Assembly: GCA_947629655.1 (NCBI GenBank)
Contig: CANREL010000001.1
Span: 62,001-126,000 of the forward strand
Direction: 5' to 3'
Length of the DNA stretch: 64,000 nt
Source of the DNA: an uncultured Bacilli bacterium
GTDB taxonomy: Bacteria > Bacillota_I > Bacilli_A > RF39 > UBA660
Positions 32,694 to 42,345 of this stretch are shown here, piece after piece. Below the pieces are notes generated by a model. The model saw only the letters and a list, made by a program, of their open reading frames with translations, was not told the origin of the DNA and did no database searches. Position numbers and translations under genes: made by a program. The first letter of the stretch is position 1, and the number at the start of each line of letters is the position of its first letter.

Positions 32694-35231
32694 ATGTTAG
32701 ATAAAAAATATGATCATAAACAAGTAGAAAAAGGAAAGTATCAAAAATGGTTAGAAAATGATTATTTCATAGCTGGAAAAGATAAGAGTAAAGAACCTTA
32801 CTGTATTGTAATACCACCTCCTAATGTAACTGGTAAATTACATTTAGGTCATGCTTGGGATACTACTTTACAAGATATCATCATTCGTTATAAGCGCATG
32901 GATGGGTATGATGCTCTATGGTTATCAGGAATGGATCATGCTGGAATTGCTACTCAAGCTAAAGTTGATAAAAGATTAAAAGATATGGGTATCAAACCAC
33001 GTGAGATGAAAAGAGAAGATTGGTTAGAACAAGCTTGGGCTTGGAAGAAAGAATATGCTAATACCATTCATGAACAATGGGCTAAACTTGGATTATCTCT
33101 TGATTATTCCCGTGAGAGATTTACTCTTGATGAAGGACTTAATTATGCCGTTCGCAAAGTTTTTGTAGATTTGTACAACAAAGGATTGATCTATCGCGGT
33201 GAGCGAATCATTAACTGGGATCCAGTTCAAATGACAGCTTTATCCAATGAAGAAGTTATTTATAAAGATGATGAAGGAGCTTTCTATCATTTGAAGTACT
33301 ACATTGAAAATGAAGACCGATATCTAGAAGTTGCGACGACTCGTCCTGAGACTTTGTTTGGTGATACAGCAGTTGCTGTCAACCCTAGTGATGATAGATA
33401 TAAAGACTTAATTGGTAAGAATGTCATTTTACCAATCGTCAATAAAAAAATTCCTATCGTTGGTGATATTCATGCTGATCCAGAGTTTGGAACTGGTGTC
33501 GTTAAAATAACTCCAGCTCATGATCCTAATGACTTTGAAGTAGGAAATCGCCATAACTTGGAACGAATTGTTGTCATGAATCCTGATGCTACTATGAATG
33601 AGAATGCTGGTAAATATCAAGGAATGACTAGAGAAAAATGTCGTGAAGAGTTAGTTAAAGACTTAGAAAAAGAAGGATTGCTGATCAAAATTGAACCGAT
33701 GGTTCACAGTGTCGGTCATAGTGAGCGAAGTGATGCTGTCGTTGAACCTTATCTATCAAAACAATGGTTTGTAAAGATGCGTCCTCTAGCTGATCGCGTT
33801 TTAGAAAATCAAAAAATTAAAGATAAAAAAGTAAACTTTGTTCCTAAAAGATATGAAAAGACGATGAATCACTGGATGGAAATAACTTATGACTGGTGTA
33901 TTTCTCGTCAATTGTGGTGGGGACATAGAATTCCTGCATGGTATAAAGGTGATGAAGTATACGTTGGAATGGAAGAACCAACTGGCGAAGGTTGGGTTCA
34001 AGATGAAGATGTTCTAGACACGTGGTTTTCATCAGCTCTATGGCCATTCTCAACACTTGGTTGGCCTGAAGAAACCGCTGATTTTAAAAGATATTATCCA
34101 AATAACTGTTTAGTAACTGGTTATGACATCATTCCTTTCTGGGTTAACCGAATGACTTTCCAAGGTTTAGAGTTCACTGGTAAACGTCCTTTCAAAGATT
34201 GTTTGATTCACGGTTTGATTCGTGATAAAGAAGGACGAAAGATGTCTAAGTCTTTAGGTAATGGAATTGACCCAATGGATGTCATTGATGAATATGGTGC
34301 TGACTCTTTAAGATTTTTCATAACGACTAATTCGGCTCCAGGAATGGATTTGCGATATGATGAAGAAAAAGTTAAATCGACATGGAATTTTATCAACAAA
34401 TTATGGAATGCTTCCCGTTTTGTTCTAATGAATATCGAAGATTTAAACTCTGATAATTATACATTAGAAAATTTATCACTTGCTGACAAATGGATTCTTA
34501 CTAAGTTGAACAAGACAATTAAAGAAGTTCGAAGAAATATGGACTCATATGAGTTCCACAACGTTGGAAATACGCTATACAATTTTGTTTGGGAAGATTT
34601 CTGCAGCAGTTATATCGAATTGTCTAAAGTAAATATGAACGCTACGACGAAGAGTGTTTTGTTAGATGTATTGACATCAATTCTTAAGATGCTTCATCCA
34701 TTCATGCCTTACGTAACAGAAGAAATTTATCAAATGTTACCAATTAAGGAATGTGAATCAATTGTCATAAGTAGTTATCCAAAAGTCAAAAAAGAATTTA
34801 TTTTCGAAGAAGAAAAATCTAGACTTGATAAGATTTTAGAAGATATTGTTGCTATTCGTAATTTGAAAGCTAGTAATTCTATAACTAAAGAAGCAAAAGT
34901 AAAAGTTGAGGTAGCCAAAGAGCTTAAGGATATTTATTATTCACAATTGAAGATAAAAGAAGAAAATGTTGTTGATAAAGAAATTGATTCATTAAATGCT
35001 AATTACAAATCTAGCAATATAGACATAACTTATTACTATGAGGGTTCTTCTGAAGACACTGCTAAGAAAATGGAAGAAATTAAAAAATTAGAAGATTCAA
35101 TTGCTCGTCGTGAAAAACTTTTGAGTAATGAAAATTATGTCACTAAAGCTCCAGCTAATATCGTTGAATTAGATCGTCAAAAACTAGCTGAAGAAAAGAA
35201 AAAATTACAATTGTTAAAAGAAGCTATGTAA
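32694..35231 (+). CDS. valS: Valine--tRNA ligase
   Basis: ValS attaches valine to tRNA-Val and edits threonine. The 845-aa protein has the class I HIGH motif in [15 protein letters not shown] (about 42-56), the editing CP1 domain (about 180-370, [13 protein letters not shown]), the KMSKS loop [11 protein letters not shown] (about 520), the anticodon-binding region (about 590-730), and the C-terminal coiled coil (about 780-845). RBS GGGAG precedes ATG 32694. It is the target of the upstream T-box and ends at a terminator. Confidence 0.98.
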   Translation: MLDKKYDHKQVEKGKYQKWLENDYFIAGKDKSKEPYCIVIPPPNVTGKLHLGHAWDTTLQDIIIRYKRMDGYDALWLSGMDHAGIATQAKVDKRLKDMGIKPREMKREDWLEQAWAWKKEYANTIHEQWAKLGLSLDYSRERFTLDEGLNYAVRKVFVDLYNKGLIYRGERIINWDPVQMTALSNEEVIYKDDEGAFYHLKYYIENEDRYLEVATTRPETLFGDTAVAVNPSDDRYKDLIGKNVILPIVNKKIPIVGDIHADPEFGTGVVKITPAHDPNDFEVGNRHNLERIVVMNPDATMNENAGKYQGMTREKCREELVKDLEKEGLLIKIEPMVHSVGHSERSDAVVEPYLSKQWFVKMRPLADRVLENQKIKDKKVNFVPKRYEKTMNHWMEITYDWCISRQLWWGHRIPAWYKGDEVYVGMEEPTGEGWVQDEDVLDTWFSSALWPFSTLGWPEETADFKRYYPNNCLVTGYDIIPFWVNRMTFQGLEFTGKRPFKDCLIHGLIRDKEGRKMSKSLGNGIDPMDVIDEYGADSLRFFITTNSAPGMDLRYDEEKVKSTWNFINKLWNASRFVLMNIEDLNSDNYTLENLSLADKWILTKLNKTIKEVRRNMDSYEFHNVGNTLYNFVWEDFCSSYIELSKVNMNATTKSVLLDVLTSILKMLHPFMPYVTEEIYQMLPIKECESIVISSYPKVKKEFIFEEEKSRLDKILEDIVAIRNLKASNSITKEAKVKVEVAKELKDIYYSQLKIKEENVVDKEIDSLNANYKSSNIDITYYYEGSSEDTAKKMEEIKKLEDSIARREKLLSNENYVTKAPANIVELDRQKLAEEKKKLQLLKEAM

Positions 35232-35245
35232 AAATAGCTTTTTTT
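35221..35245 (+). terminator. Terminator after valS
   Basis: AAGCTAT (35221-35227) pairs with ATAGCTT (35234-35240), then a T run; overlaps the last valS codons. Confidence 0.85.
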
Positions 35246-35291
35246 CCTTTTAAAAAGATAATAAATATGTTATCATTGTATTGGTGGTTAT

Positions 35292-35606
35292 ATGATTGAT
35301 GAATATGTTAAAAGAGAAAAGAAAAAAATTAATAGTGATTATGAAAAATTAGAAGAGTTAAATTCTTATCAAGAACGTGAAAAACGTATTTTAGATATAG
35401 AGATGGATCTATTAGAGGAATTAGCTCATCTTCGCAAAGAAAAAAATTTATCACAAAGGGATCTATGTGCCATAATTGATTTAAAACAACCGGCACTAGC
35501 TAAGATTGAGAAAAGAAAAAATTCTCCTCAATTGTCAACTCTTATTAAAATATTAGATGCTTTAGATTATCACATCGAATTTAAAAAGAATAGTAAATGT
35601 AAATAA
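35292..35606 (+). CDS. Small XRE-type helix-turn-helix protein
   Basis: This 104-aa protein has a charged helical N-terminus (1-45) and a C-terminal Cro/XRE HTH domain, residues ~48-97 (EKNLSQRDLCAIIDLKQPAL...). Such proteins are often HigA-like antitoxins, but no toxin gene sits next to it, so it may be a stand-alone regulator. RBS TGGTGG precedes ATG 35292. Fmt follows about 28 bases later with its own -10. Confidence 0.75.
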   Translation: MIDEYVKREKKKINSDYEKLEELNSYQEREKRILDIEMDLLEELAHLRKEKNLSQRDLCAIIDLKQPALAKIEKRKNSPQLSTLIKILDALDYHIEFKKNSKCK

Positions 35607-35613
35607 TTTATTG

Positions 35614-35619
35614 TATAAT
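35614..35619 (+). promoter_or_regulatory. -10 element upstream of fmt
   Basis: TATAAT preceded by TG lies 21 bases before the fmt ATG. The -35 region is weak. Confidence 0.45.
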
Positions 35620-35634
35620 TGTCTTGGTGATTGT

Positions 35635-36588
35635 ATGAAAAAAAATAGAGATGTAAAAGTATTATTTATGGGTACACCTGAATTTTGTGTTCCCATTTTA
35701 GAGAGTTTAATAGATAATTATGATGTCGTTGGTGTCGTTACTCAGCCTGATAGAGAAATAGGGCGCCATCACGAGTTAAAACCTAGTCCTGTCAAAGAGT
35801 GCGCAGTTAAAAATGGCATTTTAGTTCTTCAACCTAATAAGATAAGAAAAGAATATGCTGAAATTTTAAAGAGAAAACCAGACATAATTGTGACTTGTGC
35901 CTATGGTCAGATAATTCCTAAAGAGATTTTAGATTATCCAAAATATGGATGTATCAATGTTCATGCTTCTCTTTTGCCAAAGTATAGAGGTGGAGCCCCA
36001 ATGCAGCGAGCCATAATGAATGGTGAGGAGAAAACTGGTATTACCATCATGTACATGGATGAACACATGGACACTGGTAACATCATCAGTGTGCGTGAAA
36101 TTCCTATTTTAGATAGCGATAATTTTGCTACTATTCATGATAAGATGAGTATTTTAGGACGTGATCTATTGCTTGAGACACTACCTCTCATCTTAGATGG
36201 AAAGAATGAATCAATCGTTCAAGATGATAGTGCAGCAACTTTTGCTCCTGTTATTACTAGAGAAGATGAAAAGATTGATTTTAATCGAAATGCTCGTGAT
36301 ATTTTTAATCACATAAGAGCTCTTTCGCCATTCCCTGGAGCATATGCCACTCTCGATGGCAAAGTTGTTAAAATATATGATTCATATGTTAAGGAAGAAT
36401 TTTATACCGAAAAAGAAAATGGTGAAATAGGCAAGATATATAAAGATGGACTAGGAGTATCATGCAAAGATTATGAAATAGTTATTACTGATATAAAGTT
36501 TGAAGGTAAGAAGCGCTGCTTGATGAAAGACTATTTCAATGGCAATGATGGTGAAAAGTTCATTGGTAAGGTTTTTAATAAGGATTAA
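35635..36588 (+). CDS. fmt: Methionyl-tRNA formyltransferase
   Basis: Fmt formylates initiator Met-tRNA using 10-formyl-THF. The 317-aa protein starts at ATG 35635 (RBS TGGTGA; the open frame from 35611 overlaps a -10 element). Visible are the formyltransferase N-terminal VLFMGTPEFCVPIL, the catalytic INVHASLLPKYRGGAPMQRA (Asn/His of the active site), and a downstream catalytic Asp in EHMDTGNI. The C-terminal OB-type domain begins near residue 210. The usual partner def is not adjacent here. Confidence 0.96.
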   Translation: MKKNRDVKVLFMGTPEFCVPILESLIDNYDVVGVVTQPDREIGRHHELKPSPVKECAVKNGILVLQPNKIRKEYAEILKRKPDIIVTCAYGQIIPKEILDYPKYGCINVHASLLPKYRGGAPMQRAIMNGEEKTGITIMYMDEHMDTGNIISVREIPILDSDNFATIHDKMSILGRDLLLETLPLILDGKNESIVQDDSAATFAPVITREDEKIDFNRNARDIFNHIRALSPFPGAYATLDGKVVKIYDSYVKEEFYTEKENGEIGKIYKDGLGVSCKDYEIVITDIKFEGKKRCLMKDYFNGNDGEKFIGKVFNKD

Positions 36589-36646
36589 AAACAGCAAATA
36601 TAGGGATTTCAATAACAAAAAATGCAAAGAAATTCCCAAAAAAGAC

Positions 36647-36675
36647 TTGCATTATTCTTTTATTTATTATAGAAT
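36647..36675 (+). promoter_or_regulatory. Promoter of the tRNA cluster
   Basis: TTGCAT (36647-36652) and TAGAAT (36670-36675) with 17-base spacing, 53 bases before the first tRNA. Confidence 0.6.
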
Positions 36676-36727
36676 GTAGAAGTACAGCTGATTTGAGAAC
36701 TGAAAAAATTGAATAATGTAAGTAAAT

Positions 36728-36804
<77 letters not shown>

Positions 36805-36809
36805 TTTAC

Positions 36810-36886
36810 GCCTCAATAGCTCAGTTGGTTAGAGCACCTGACTGTTAATCAGGGGGTCCTAGGTTCAAGTCCTAGTTGAGGCGCCA
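36810..36886 (+). tRNA. tRNA-Asn (GTT)
   Basis: The acceptor arms GCCTCAA / TTGAGGC pair; anticodon loop CTGTTAA gives GTT; CCA is encoded. It is five bases after tRNA-Ile. Confidence 0.97.
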
Positions 36887-36893
36887 TTTTTTT

Positions 36894-36970
36894 GGCCAGT
36901 TGGTGAAGCGGCTTAACACACTGCCCTTTCACGGCAGCACTCACGGGTCCGAATCCCGTACTGGTCACCA
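36894..36970 (+). tRNA. tRNA-Glu (TTC)
   Basis: The acceptor arms GGCCAGT / ACTGGTC pair (one G-U); anticodon loop CTTTCAC gives TTC; CCA is encoded. It is the third tRNA of the cluster, upstream of gltX, which charges it. Confidence 0.95.
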
Positions 36971-36980
36971 TATTTGATAT

Positions 36981-37010
36981 AACCCTTATTTGATAAGGGT
37001 TTTATTTTTT
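36981..37010 (+). terminator. Terminator of the tRNA cluster
   Basis: AACCCTTAT / ATAAGGGTT hairpin with a short loop, then TTATTTTTT. Confidence 0.85.
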
Positions 37011-37034
37011 TATTCACTATTTTTTTTATATTTG

Positions 37035-37043
37035 TGATATAAT
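37035..37043 (+). promoter_or_regulatory. Extended -10 promoter for the small exported peptide-gltX unit
   Basis: TGATATAAT (TGn-TATAAT), 24 bases before ATG 37067. Confidence 0.55.
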
Positions 37044-37066
37044 ATGTCGTGTTTAGGGGGATTTAT

Positions 37067-37249
37067 ATGTTGAAAAAGGTATTTGCTGGAATTTTAATCT
37101 TTACCAGTATATCAGTATTATGTGGTCAAGATTTAAATTACCAATTGAATAGTATCAATGAAAAGTTTAATACTAACATTCAAGAAAATACAAAAAATGC
37201 AATTACTGATTTTTTGGAACATAATCTTTTTGGAATGTTTAGCAATTGA
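37067..37249 (+). CDS. Small exported or membrane-anchored peptide
   Basis: This is a 60-aa protein. Residues 1-19 (MLKKVFAGILIFTSISVLC) form a signal-peptide-like segment with positive N-terminus, hydrophobic core and one Cys; the SVLC sequence is a poor lipobox. The remainder is polar, Asn-rich and helical. RBS GGGGG fits ATG 37067. It lies just before gltX, with a 14-base gap, and probably shares its transcript. Function unknown. Confidence 0.65.
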   Translation: MLKKVFAGILIFTSISVLCGQDLNYQLNSINEKFNTNIQENTKNAITDFLEHNLFGMFSN

Positions 37250-37263
37250 CAAAGAGGTGTTTT

Positions 37264-38919
37264 ATGACTAACAAAGATTTAGCTAATTTAATATTTCCCA
37301 ATATTGATAAGAGTATTGATTATTATGAAAATCTTTATGCCGAACGCGATTTAAAAGAAGGAAGTATTGTCTCTAGATTTGCACCAAGTCCAACTGGATT
37401 CGTGCATATGGGTTCACTTTTTTCAGCTTTTTTAGCATCAAAAGTAGCCCATGATACAAATGGTATTTTCTATATCAGAATTGAAGATACTGATCAAGAG
37501 CGAAAAGTGGAAAATGGTGTTGAAAACATCATTCGCGATTTGACTAATTTTGGAATAGATATCGATGAGGGAGTCGTAGGGGAAAATGAAGAAATAGGTA
37601 AATACGGTCCTTATGTTCAAAGCAAGAGAAGAGATATTTATCAGTGTTATGCCAAGGATTTAATAGAGAAGGGGTTGGCATATCCATGTTTTTGTTCAAG
37701 TGCTGAATTGGATGAAATAAGAAATATTCAAGAAGTTAACAAAGAAGAAATAGGTTATTATGGAAGTTTTGCTAAATGTCGTTATTTATCACTTGAAGAA
37801 CAAATTAAGAAAATTGAAAATGGCGAAAAGTATGTCATTCGTCTAAAGTCACCTGGTGATATTTCTCATCGTGTTAAAATTAAAGATTTGATAAAAGGTG
37901 AATTGGAATTCCCAGAAAATAATTTAGATATTGTCATCATCAAATCAGATGGTTTACCAACATATCATTTTGCTCATGCTATTGATGATCATTTGATGCA
38001 CACGACTCACATCGTTCGTGGTGATGAATGGGTCAGTTCATTACCTGTCCACCTTCAATTATTTCAAGTATTGAATTTCAAATTTCCTAAATATGCTCAT
38101 TTGTCACCAATCATGGTTCAAGATGGTAATTCTAAGCGAAAATTGAGTAAGCGTAAAGATGCTTATGCTGCTATCAGTTATTATCATGAATTAGGTATTC
38201 CCAATGAAGCTGTAAAATTATATTTGATGACAATAGCTAATAGTAATTTTGAAGCATGGTATCAATCTAATCCCAATGGTACTATTGATGACTTTAAATT
38301 TGATTTCAAAAAAGTTTCATCAAGTGGATCATTATTCGATATGGATAAATTACTAAATATATCTAAGAATTATATAAGTTACTTGAGTAAAGAAGAATTA
38401 TATGAACGCGTATTGCAATGGGCTCAAAAATATGACACTGAATTATATCAATTATATATTGATCATAAAGAAGATACTATAGCATTTTTAAATATTGAAA
38501 GAGAGCGTAAAAAGCCTCGTAAAGATTATGCTAGTTTCAGTGAAATAAAAGAAAATTCTTGGTACATGTATGATGAATTATTTGATGCCAAAGCTAAAGA
38601 ATACATATTACCAGAAAATATTTCTAAAGAGGATGCAATCGATATCATCGACTTATATTTATCAAAATATTATTCTGAAAATGATAGTGAAGATGAGTGG
38701 TTTGCAAAGATGAAAGAAATGTGTGACTCTTTAGGTTATGCTTCAAACATTAAGGAATATAAAGAAAATAAAGAACAATTCAAAGGAAGTATTGTCGATA
38801 TTTCTAATACTATTAGAGTAATTTTTACAACGAAAATGACAACGCCTAATCTCTATGATATTTTAAAAATATTAGGTGCTAATAGAATGAAAAAGAGAAT
38901 AGATATTTTTAAAAGATAA
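37264..38919 (+). CDS. gltX: Glutamate--tRNA ligase
   Basis: GltX is a class I aminoacyl-tRNA synthetase for glutamate. The 551-aa protein starts at ATG 37264 (RBS GAGGTG). Motifs are RFAPSPTGFVHMGSL (HIGH-type) near 42-56, IRIEDTDQER near 78, a Cys-containing insertion (YPCFCSSAEL), and KRKLSKRKDA (KMSKS-type) near 300. The C-terminal anticodon-binding region follows. The length is above the ~485 aa common in bacteria, due to an extended C-terminal half. It lies downstream of tRNA-Glu(TTC). With a nondiscriminating enzyme it could also serve tRNA-Gln; that cannot be told here. Confidence 0.95.
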   Translation: MTNKDLANLIFPNIDKSIDYYENLYAERDLKEGSIVSRFAPSPTGFVHMGSLFSAFLASKVAHDTNGIFYIRIEDTDQERKVENGVENIIRDLTNFGIDIDEGVVGENEEIGKYGPYVQSKRRDIYQCYAKDLIEKGLAYPCFCSSAELDEIRNIQEVNKEEIGYYGSFAKCRYLSLEEQIKKIENGEKYVIRLKSPGDISHRVKIKDLIKGELEFPENNLDIVIIKSDGLPTYHFAHAIDDHLMHTTHIVRGDEWVSSLPVHLQLFQVLNFKFPKYAHLSPIMVQDGNSKRKLSKRKDAYAAISYYHELGIPNEAVKLYLMTIANSNFEAWYQSNPNGTIDDFKFDFKKVSSSGSLFDMDKLLNISKNYISYLSKEELYERVLQWAQKYDTELYQLYIDHKEDTIAFLNIERERKKPRKDYASFSEIKENSWYMYDELFDAKAKEYILPENISKEDAIDIIDLYLSKYYSENDSEDEWFAKMKEMCDSLGYASNIKEYKENKEQFKGSIVDISNTIRVIFTTKMTTPNLYDILKILGANRMKKRIDIFKR

Positions 38920-38931
38920 CTATTCTTTTTT
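38893..38931 (+). terminator. Terminator after gltX
   Basis: AAGAGAATAG (38893-38902) pairs with CTATTCTTTT (38920-38929, one G-U), followed by more T. Confidence 0.65.
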
Positions 38932-38985
38932 AAATTGTATTAGTTAGTGTTATAATAAAAGTATATTAAAAGAAGGGAATAATAT

Positions 38986-39657
38986 ATGAAAAAGAGAAAA
39001 AAATGGATAATTATATTGATTATAATTGTATTACTAGTACTATGTTATATTGCTTTTGTAAAGAAAAATGCTGAAGAAAAACTTGATGATGAGACAAAAG
39101 ATGATTTACCAGAAGAGTGTGAAGTCGTTGGAAATACTTCTAATTACATTAAAGTGACTGATGAAAAAAATACTAGCTGGACAGTAACGGAAACGATGAC
39201 AAACAAAACTTACACATTTACGATTGAAGAAAAGACTGGGGGACTAGCTGGTCTTTCAGAAGGAAGTTATACTCTAACGAAAAATAGTGATGAAGATAAA
39301 AAAGAATATCATTTTGTATTTGATTCATTTCATCATTCCTATGATTTGGAACCTGCGAATCAAAATCATCTCAATGATGATAGTGGAGCATTTGTCGCTT
39401 TAGTTTTAGATAAAGATGAACAACCAGTTGAAGGTATTACTCTTAATTTTTACGATGCTGATGAAAAACTCGAAATTCAAGCAACAACTGACAAAGATGG
39501 AAGAATTGCCGTTATCAATATGGCTCCTATTGAAGAAAGAGTTTATTATGTAGAACAAGATGGTGTTAAATCACCTAAAAGAAAGACTTTTTATCTCAAT
39601 AAATATGATGTTAAAGGAATAAAATTCCATGTTGATGAGAATGGAATTATTGAGTAG
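38986..39657 (+). CDS. Membrane-anchored protein with a SpaA/Cna-B-like domain (first of two)
   Basis: This 223-aa protein has a basic N-terminus plus a single membrane helix (about 7-25), and the remainder is extracellular. The C-terminal half (about 130-215) has the look of a prealbumin-like (SpaA/Cna-B) fold: GAFVALVLDKDEQPVEGITL and TTDKDGRIAVINMAP. There is no LPXTG sorting signal, so it stays attached through the N-terminal helix. It is followed 11 bases later by a related gene, apparently co-transcribed. Fold call by pattern; function unknown. Confidence 0.7.
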   Translation: MKKRKKWIIILIIIVLLVLCYIAFVKKNAEEKLDDETKDDLPEECEVVGNTSNYIKVTDEKNTSWTVTETMTNKTYTFTIEEKTGGLAGLSEGSYTLTKNSDEDKKEYHFVFDSFHHSYDLEPANQNHLNDDSGAFVALVLDKDEQPVEGITLNFYDADEKLEIQATTDKDGRIAVINMAPIEERVYYVEQDGVKSPKRKTFYLNKYDVKGIKFHVDENGIIE

Positions 39658-39668
39658 GAGGATGACAT

Positions 39669-40790
39669 ATGAAGAATAAACAAATTAGAATTTTTTTATC
39701 AATCATTATCATTATTATTGAGTTGTTTGCTTTACTTTTATATGTTAGAGACTCTAAAATTATCAACTACACTAAAGTCAAAGATGAAGATCTTTTCATG
39801 ACGCGATTACAAGATCATACTGACGGTTATCAATTAAAAGATGCTGAAGAAAAGAATTTTTGCCTTTTTGAAGTAATTAATGAAGAGGAGAAACCAATCG
39901 AAAAATCTACTATTCAATTGTACCGTGATGGTGATGTTATTGCGACTTTGACAACTAATGCTGATGGTATTGCGGCAATTAGTGGTTTAGAGGCTAAAAA
40001 ATATACTTTTAAACAGACCAAATCAAAGAAAGATGTCGCTTTGAATGAAGATTTAACAGAAGTAAATCTCAATAAAGAGCAATGTTCCTTCATCATTAAA
40101 AATGGCAAAGATGAGACTAGTATTACTAAAAAAGAAGATTCAAACTTAATCAATTTGTTAAGTGACGAAGAAAAAGATTTGTTAAAGACGACTAAATCTG
40201 TTGGTATGGATAGTTATATCTTTTTGATTGAGCCATTGCGTGGAAGTCAACTAACTCTTTATAGTAGACATGATGAAGAAAATAAAAAGATGAATTATTA
40301 TTTACTAATTGATGATGCTATCATTAAAAAAATAGATATTCATTGGCAAGAAAAACCATCTAATCAAAAATTAGTTGATGAGAATGGTAAAAAGACGAAT
40401 CACTTTAGTCAATCAGAATTTGCTCTTGTATATGAAAAAGAGATGAAAGATGCTCCTGTTACCATGACCATTGTCTTTGAAAAAGATGGTAAAACTTATG
40501 AGATTAAAAAAGATTTCATCTTAGGTAAAGAATTACAAGAACAGGGAACAGCCGTTATAAAGAATAATACTGATTCTAAAATTTCTTTCACTTTGCGTTT
40601 AGAATCAACTCATGATAAAAGTGAAGACTCTTTCTCTATGAGATCAGAGATTGAAGAAAAAGGCACTTATTACGTTACTGAATTGAAGAGTGGTGTCTAT
40701 TATTTGACTATTGATCGTGATGAAAATTCATCATCTAAGTATTTCGTAGTTGAAGGTGAAAGACTAACTGAGGTAGAAATTACCGAATAA
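39669..40790 (+). CDS. Membrane-anchored protein with a SpaA/Cna-B-like domain (second of two)
   Basis: This 373-aa protein has an N-terminal membrane helix (about 6-25) and a prealbumin-like domain near 58-120 (CLFEVINEEEKPIEKSTIQL, then TTNADGIAAISGLEAKKYTF). A longer, charged C-terminal part of unknown fold follows; it also looks beta-rich (SFTLRLESTHDKSEDSFS). RBS TAGGAGGA. Together with the preceding gene it forms a pair of related, non-sortase-anchored surface proteins. No partner system is visible. Confidence 0.7.
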   Translation: MKNKQIRIFLSIIIIIIELFALLLYVRDSKIINYTKVKDEDLFMTRLQDHTDGYQLKDAEEKNFCLFEVINEEEKPIEKSTIQLYRDGDVIATLTTNADGIAAISGLEAKKYTFKQTKSKKDVALNEDLTEVNLNKEQCSFIIKNGKDETSITKKEDSNLINLLSDEEKDLLKTTKSVGMDSYIFLIEPLRGSQLTLYSRHDEENKKMNYYLLIDDAIIKKIDIHWQEKPSNQKLVDENGKKTNHFSQSEFALVYEKEMKDAPVTMTIVFEKDGKTYEIKKDFILGKELQEQGTAVIKNNTDSKISFTLRLESTHDKSEDSFSMRSEIEEKGTYYVTELKSGVYYLTIDRDENSSSKYFVVEGERLTEVEITE

Positions 40791-40798
40791 TAAAATAG

Positions 40799-40838
40799 AA
40801 CTAAATAATTGAAAAAAGAATAATTATTTAGTTTTTTT
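40799..40838 (+). terminator. Terminator after the SpaA-like gene pair
   Basis: AACTAAATAATT and AATTATTTAGTT pair around a purine-rich loop, followed by seven T. Confidence 0.85.
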
Positions 40839-40896
40839 ATGAAAAAATTTAATCATGTTTATTCATGTTTTTGCATAAATATCTAGTAGTAGTATC

Positions 40897-40925
40897 TTGT
40901 TTTTTTTAACACTCAATAGTATAAT
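40897..40925 (+). promoter_or_regulatory. Sigma-A promoter for the NfeD-stomatin pair
   Basis: TTGTTT (40897-40902) and TATAAT (40920-40925) with 17-base spacing, 20 bases before ATG 40945. Confidence 0.7.
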
Positions 40926-40944
40926 CATCATAGGAGGTAAAGTA

Positions 40945-41358
40945 ATGGAGTTTTTTTGGCTAACAGTTGTTCTACTTTTGAGTTTTATTGAAGTTATAAC
41001 TGTAAATTTAGTAACGATCTGGTTTGTAGCCTCAGCTTTAGTTTCACTTGTGTTATCTTTCTTTGATATTTCATTCTACGTGCAATTTGGTGTCTTCGTC
41101 ATCTTAGGAGTGATATTGCTCATCACGACGAGAAAAAAACTTGAGCATATGCTTGATAAGAATAAACAGAAGACCAACTTAGATCGCGTTGTCGGCATGG
41201 AAGGAATTGTCACAGAGAAAATTTCTAAAAATAACCCAGGTGAGGTTAAGGTTGATGGTAAGAGATGGACAGCAATTTCTGATAAGACGATAGAAGAGGG
41301 AAAAACTGTTAAAATATTAAAAATTGAAGGGGTTAAGCTAATAGTCGAGGAGGTATAA
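40945..41358 (+). CDS. NfeD-family membrane protein
   Basis: NfeD proteins pair with stomatin/SPFH proteins. The 137-aa product has two or three membrane helices (about 1-75, FFWLTVVLLLSFIEV and VQFGVFVILGVILLI) and a C-terminal OB fold (about 80-137, VGMEGIVTEKIS ... GKRWTAISDKTIEEG). ATG 40945 is supported by AGGAGGT; the open frame from 40897 lies over the promoter. The stomatin-like gene starts 5 bases later. Confidence 0.9.
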   Translation: MEFFWLTVVLLLSFIEVITVNLVTIWFVASALVSLVLSFFDISFYVQFGVFVILGVILLITTRKKLEHMLDKNKQKTNLDRVVGMEGIVTEKISKNNPGEVKVDGKRWTAISDKTIEEGKTVKILKIEGVKLIVEEV

Positions 41359-41363
41359 AATTT

Positions 41364-42314
41364 ATGGACTTTTTAGTAATTTTATTAATTATTATTTTAA
41401 TTTTTATCTTTGTTTGTGTAAAAGTTGTACCACAAGCAGAGGCCTATGTTGTTGAAAGAGTAGGTTCTTATTTTGAAACTTGGGGAAATGGTTTGCATAT
41501 TAAATTGCCATTTGTTGATCGCATCGCTAATAGGATTACATTAAAGGAGATTGTTAAGGATTTCGTTCCTCAACCAGTTATTACTAAAGATAACGTTACA
41601 ATGCAAATCGATACCGTTGTTTATTACCAAATAACTGATCCTAAATTGTATACATATGGCGTAGAAAATCCAATTACAGCTATTGAAAATTTAACTGCCA
41701 CAACTTTGCGTAACATCATTGGTGAACTTGAATTAGACCAAACTTTGACATCACGTGATATCATCAATGCTAAGATGCGTTCTATTCTAGATGAAGCAAC
41801 TGATCCATGGGGAATCAAGATAAATCGTGTTGAAGTTAAAAACATCATTCCACCAAGAGATATTCAAGAAGCTATGGAAAAACAAATGCGTGCTGAACGT
41901 GAGAGACGTGAAAAGATTTTACAAGCTGAAGGTGAAAAGAAATCAAGTATCTTAATTGCTGAAGGTGAAAAAGAAAGTGCTATTTTACGTGCTGAAGCTA
42001 GTCGTGAAGCTCAAATTAGAGTGGCTGAAGGTGAAGCTGAGGCAATGTTGAAGATAAGACAAGCTGAAGCTGAAGGAATTAAATTGTTAAGAGATGCTAA
42101 AGCTGATAAATCAGTTCTTACTCTAAAGAGTTTTGAAACTCTAGGAAAAATGGCTGATGGTAAAGCAACTAAGATAATTGTTCCATCAGATTTACAAAAT
42201 GTTGCAACTCTTGCAACGACAATTGAAGAGATGTTTAAAGATTCAAAAACATCACCTGCATCAACTCCTTCACCAGTTCATCAACAAGTTCATCCAAATA
42301 ATAATCAAAAATAA
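41364..42314 (+). CDS. SPFH/stomatin-family protein
   Basis: This 316-aa protein has one N-terminal membrane helix (about 2-22), an SPFH domain (about 25-190, VPQAEAYVVERVGSYFETWG and NRVEVKNIIPPRDIQEAMEK), and a long Ala/Glu/Arg coiled coil (about 190-265) containing several QAEGEKKSSIL-type repeats. The tail is disordered. Such proteins form membrane scaffolds next to NfeD partners. The order NfeD-stomatin is widely conserved. Identity is firm; it could also be called a slipin or QmcA-like protein. Confidence 0.92.
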   Translation: MDFLVILLIIILIFIFVCVKVVPQAEAYVVERVGSYFETWGNGLHIKLPFVDRIANRITLKEIVKDFVPQPVITKDNVTMQIDTVVYYQITDPKLYTYGVENPITAIENLTATTLRNIIGELELDQTLTSRDIINAKMRSILDEATDPWGIKINRVEVKNIIPPRDIQEAMEKQMRAERERREKILQAEGEKKSSILIAEGEKESAILRAEASREAQIRVAEGEAEAMLKIRQAEAEGIKLLRDAKADKSVLTLKSFETLGKMADGKATKIIVPSDLQNVATLATTIEEMFKDSKTSPASTPSPVHQQVHPNNNQK

Positions 42315-42345
42315 AATAAAAGCTTAATTGCTTTTATTTTTTATT
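42315..42345. terminator. Bidirectional terminator between the stomatin gene and DUF4186
   Basis: AATAAAAGC (42315-42323) pairs with GCTTTTATT (42330-42338); T-rich on both strands, serving the two convergent genes. Confidence 0.8.
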
